In this document: positions 34,211 through 36,307 of the stretch, piece by piece | Numbering within the stretch: the first letter of the stretch is position 1 | Layout: each line of letters opens with the position of its first letter | Source of the DNA: Bryobacterales bacterium | GTDB taxonomy: Bacteria; Acidobacteriota; Terriglobia; Bryobacterales; Bryobacteraceae | NCBI GenBank assembly: GCA_027450225.1 | Contig: DAIDJK010000129.1 | Coordinates: 1 to 36,307, forward strand | Length of the DNA stretch: 36,307 bases | Direction of reading: 5' to 3' | The notes under the pieces: generated by a model | Databases searched by the model: none | The model's input: only the letters and a program-made list of their open reading frames with translations | Told to the model about the DNA's origin: nothing | Position numbers and translations under genes: made by a program

Positions 34211-35218
34211 ATGACCACCGCCGACTGGACCTTCCTCCGCCGCGTCCTCATCGTCCTCGTCCTGCTCGGCGCCGCCGCGCTGCTCTGTTACACCGCCCGT
34301 CTCCTGCTCCTCGTCTTCGCCGGCGTGCTCGGCGCCATCCTCATCCACTCCGCCGTCAGCTGGGTGTGCGGCAGGCTGCATCGCAGTTACCGTTTCTGTT
34401 ACCTCATCGTCCTCAGCGCCGCCGCCGCCGTCGTCGGCTCCGCCTGCTGGTTCCTCGTGCCGCGCGTCATCGTGCAGTTGAGCCAGCTCGGCTCCGCCAT
34501 TCCCAGAGGCGCCGAAGGCCTTCAGAACTGGCTCGATTCCACCGGCGCCGGCCGCATCCTCGCCGGGCACTCGTCGGTCGTCCTCAGCGGCATCGCGTCA
34601 AAACTCAGCGCCTATGGCTTTGACGCTCTCGATGCCCTCGTCGCGCTCGCCATCGCCGTCGTTCTCAGCGCCTATCTCGCCGCCACCCCGGAAGATTACG
34701 AACAGGGCGCGCTCAGCCTCATCCCCGCCGCCTGGCGCCGCCGAGCCGCTTCCATCTTCAGCGATGTCGCCCGCACCATGGGCTGGTGGATGATCGGCCA
34801 GCTCATTCCCATGACGGTCCTTGGCATCGTCAGCCTCATCGGTCTCCTCATCATCGGCGTGCCGCTCGCCATCACTATGGGCCTGTGCACCGGCCTCATG
34901 ATCTTCATCCCCTTCGTCGGCGCCATCATCGCCTTCATCGTCACCACCCTCGTCGCCATCTCGAGCGACCCCCATAAAGTGCCGCTCGTCGCCGTCGTCT
35001 TCGTCATCATCCACGTGCTCGAAGGCTACATCCTCACGCCGCTCGTGCAGAAGCGCGCCGTGCATCTGCCGCCCGCGCTCACCATCTTTGCCCAGGTCCT
35101 CATGACGGCGCTGTTCGGTTTCCTCGGCCTCGTGCTCGCCACTCCGGCCGCTGCCGGAGCTCTCGTCCTCGTCAAGCGCATGTATCTCGACGAAGCCGTC
35201 GAAAGTCCCGGTCTGTGA
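34211..35218 (+). CDS. AI-2E family (PerM/UPF0118-like) transporter
   Basis: A 335-residue integral membrane protein with about seven helices, including the paired helices VLIVLVLLGAAALLCY and YLIVLSAAAAVVG, and the C-terminal LEGYILTPLVQKRAVHLPP, a family signature. Members export small molecules or act in Na+/Li+ efflux; the AI-2 link is only historical. ATG 34211 is used; the leader (CCACTCCTTCTTCC) is pyrimidine-rich with no ribosome binding site, so translation may depend on the hairpin upstream. The open frame starts at 34085 but would include the inverted repeat. Confidence 0.9.
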   Translation: MTTADWTFLRRVLIVLVLLGAAALLCYTARLLLLVFAGVLGAILIHSAVSWVCGRLHRSYRFCYLIVLSAAAAVVGSACWFLVPRVIVQLSQLGSAIPRGAEGLQNWLDSTGAGRILAGHSSVVLSGIASKLSAYGFDALDALVALAIAVVLSAYLAATPEDYEQGALSLIPAAWRRRAASIFSDVARTMGWWMIGQLIPMTVLGIVSLIGLLIIGVPLAITMGLCTGLMIFIPFVGAIIAFIVTTLVAISSDPHKVPLVAVVFVIIHVLEGYILTPLVQKRAVHLPPALTIFAQVLMTALFGFLGLVLATPAAAGALVLVKRMYLDEAVESPGL

Positions 35219-35312
35219 ATTGCTTCACGCCCCCGCGCATTCTTCGCCCCGGACCTGCCTTACCTCATACAGGAACCAGAAGTGCAGTACTCACTCCGGG
35301 GAGGAAAAGCCA

Positions 35313-35666
35313 ATGCCACGAGGAGCCGGCCCGAAACGCGAACGTGAGTACGAGGAGCTGTAGCGCCGCTTCAAACGCTCCGGCCGCTATGGCAACCGCG
35401 CCGAAGAGGTCGCCGCCCGCATCGTCAACAAGCAGCGCGCCCAGTACGGCGAAACCAAAGGCGAGAAGCAGAAGGACCGCGCAGGCAAATCGCCGGATCG
35501 CAATCTGCCCATCAGCGGCTATCAGCACCTCACCATCGCGCAGATCAAAACCAAAATCGCCGGCCTGTCGAAGTCCGATCTCCGGAAAATCGAGACTTAC
35601 GAGAAAGCTCACAAGAACCGCAAAGGCGTCATGCAGGTGATCGGAAAGCAGCGGTCCGGCCGCTAA
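35313..35666 (+). pseudogene. Small basic protein gene with an in-frame amber codon
   Basis: From ATG 35313, with GGAGG at 35300-35304 upstream, the frame reads MPRGAGPKREREYEEL, then TAG at 35361-35363 (codon 17), then continues without further stops to TAA 35664-35666: RRFKRSGRYGNRAEEVAARIV, then NKQRAQYGETKGE, KSPDRNLPISGYQHLTIAQI and KAHKNRKGVMQVIG. Overall 117 codons. The N-terminus and the RAEEVAARIVNK block match a widespread family of small basic proteins (the MPRGAGPKRERE family) often annotated as plasmid stabilisation-like. A single base change from AAG, CAG or GAG would create the TAG. No alternative start codon lies between the TAG and the conserved block. Possible meanings: pseudogene, readthrough or sequencing error. 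Confidence 0.8.
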
Positions 35667-35668
35667 CC

Positions 35669-36307
35669 ATGCGCGCGCGGGACTGGCTGGGCGCCGCACT
35701 CGGCTGCGCCGTGGTGCTCGCCTTTGCCATGCTGGTGGATGCCAAAGCTCCCGCCGTCGCCGCCACGGCGGACAGCATCATCGCGCAATCCGTCGCCGCC
35801 AACCGGCGCGACTGGGATGCCGACCCCGAATACTCCTACACCGAGACCGACAACAATGGCCAGGGCTCGAAAACCTGGCAGGTCACCATGCTTTTCGGTT
35901 CGCCGTACAAGCAGCTCATCCGCGTCAACGGCAAACCCGTTTCAGCGTCCGAGCAGCAGAGCCAGCAGCAGAAATTCGAGCAGGCCGTCGCCGAGCGCAA
36001 AGCCGAATCGCCCTCCGACACGCAAAAGCGCATCGCCGATTACGAAAAGGGCCGCCGCCGGGATCATCTCCTGATGGAGCAGCTCACCAAAGCCTTCAAC
36101 TTCAAACTGCGCGGCGCGGGAACCATGAGCGGCCACAGCGTCTACATCCTGAGCGCCACCCCGAAACCCGGTTATCAGCCGCCCGTGATGGAAGCCCAGG
36201 TTCTCACCGGCATGCGCGGAACCCTGTGGATCGACCGCGCCACATCGCAATGGGTCCGCGTCCGCGCCGAAGTCATCTCACCGGTCAGCATCGAAGGTTT
36301 TCTCGCG
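35669..36307 (+). CDS. Exported protein of unknown function (3' end outside window)
   Basis: ATG 35669 starts two bases after the TAA of the amber-interrupted gene and runs open for 213 codons to the window edge. The N-terminus is a signal peptide or anchor (WLGAALGCAVVLAFAMLVDA). The body has a beta-rich region (SKTWQVTMLFGSPYKQLIRV), a helical charged stretch (QQKFEQAVAERKAES ... RIADYEKGRRRDHLLMEQL) and a LolA/LolB-like half-barrel end (GTLWIDRATSQWVRVRAEV). It resembles periplasmic lipoprotein-carrier-like proteins common in Acidobacteria. Function unproven. It was missed by stop-to-stop calls because no stop codon is inside the window. Confidence 0.8.
   Translation, partial: MRARDWLGAALGCAVVLAFAMLVDAKAPAVAATADSIIAQSVAANRRDWDADPEYSYTETDNNGQGSKTWQVTMLFGSPYKQLIRVNGKPVSASEQQSQQQKFEQAVAERKAESPSDTQKRIADYEKGRRRDHLLMEQLTKAFNFKLRGAGTMSGHSVYILSATPKPGYQPPVMEAQVLTGMRGTLWIDRATSQWVRVRAEVISPVSIEGFLA

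Noticed and set aside
35255-35312. ECF-sigma-like GGAAC element before the amber-interrupted gene
   Set aside because: GGAAC is present but no matching -10 element lies at the right distance, so no promoter is claimed.

Overview
This is a GC-rich (clearly above 60% by eye) bacterial chromosome segment, densely packed with genes on both strands. No tRNA, rRNA, CRISPR array or insertion sequence was recognised. The best guess for the host is an acidobacterium of the Solibacter/Bryobacter type. That is inference from gene content: an Oar-like TonB-dependent receptor with an N-terminal carboxypeptidase-like domain, a DUF5666-like repeat protein, SPW-repeat and AI-2E-type membrane proteins, and several small exported proteins that look lineage-specific. 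No marker gene was compared.

Left part (1-10.0 kb) is mostly housekeeping: the C-terminal half of an ABC-F (Uup-like) ATPase, a single-domain response regulator on the minus strand, then queA, prfB (with the classical +1 programmed frameshift) and a Sua5-type threonylcarbamoyl-AMP synthase. A glyoxalase-like protein and a small winged-helix regulator are divergently arranged. metK (-) and ftsK (+) diverge from a 269-bp region that holds two identical palindromes 20 bp apart and a structured metK leader. A FadR-type regulator follows ftsK behind a 15-bp direct repeat.

Middle part (10-23.8 kb) is accessory metabolism and envelope: an anchored SRPBCC-like protein, a small exported protein, an SDR-ADH-AKR oxidoreductase operon on the minus strand, and an exported propeller-like protein coupled to a hydantoinase-B-like gene by a TTGA overlap, ending in a good intrinsic terminator. 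After a poorly coding stretch come a small TTG-started membrane protein, a DUF5666-like exported protein, the TonB-dependent receptor and a cytochrome P450 whose heme loop lacks the usual Arg.

Right part (23.8-36.3 kb): a PhoB-like response regulator preceded by three Pho-box-like half-sites at 11-bp spacing; a second, short TsaC/YrdC-like protein; a five-gene overlapping minus-strand operon (folD, coaE, htrA-like protease, maoC-like, exported protein); a glyoxalase/SDR pair; an acyl-CoA synthetase followed by a previously unlisted 59-aa membrane protein; an enolase-superfamily enzyme; and a possible envelope/stress block (SPW-repeat protein, AI-2E-type transporter, a small basic protein gene broken by an in-frame amber codon, and an exported protein running off the window). 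Convergent neighbours repeatedly overlap at their 3' ends, which shows how compact this segment is.
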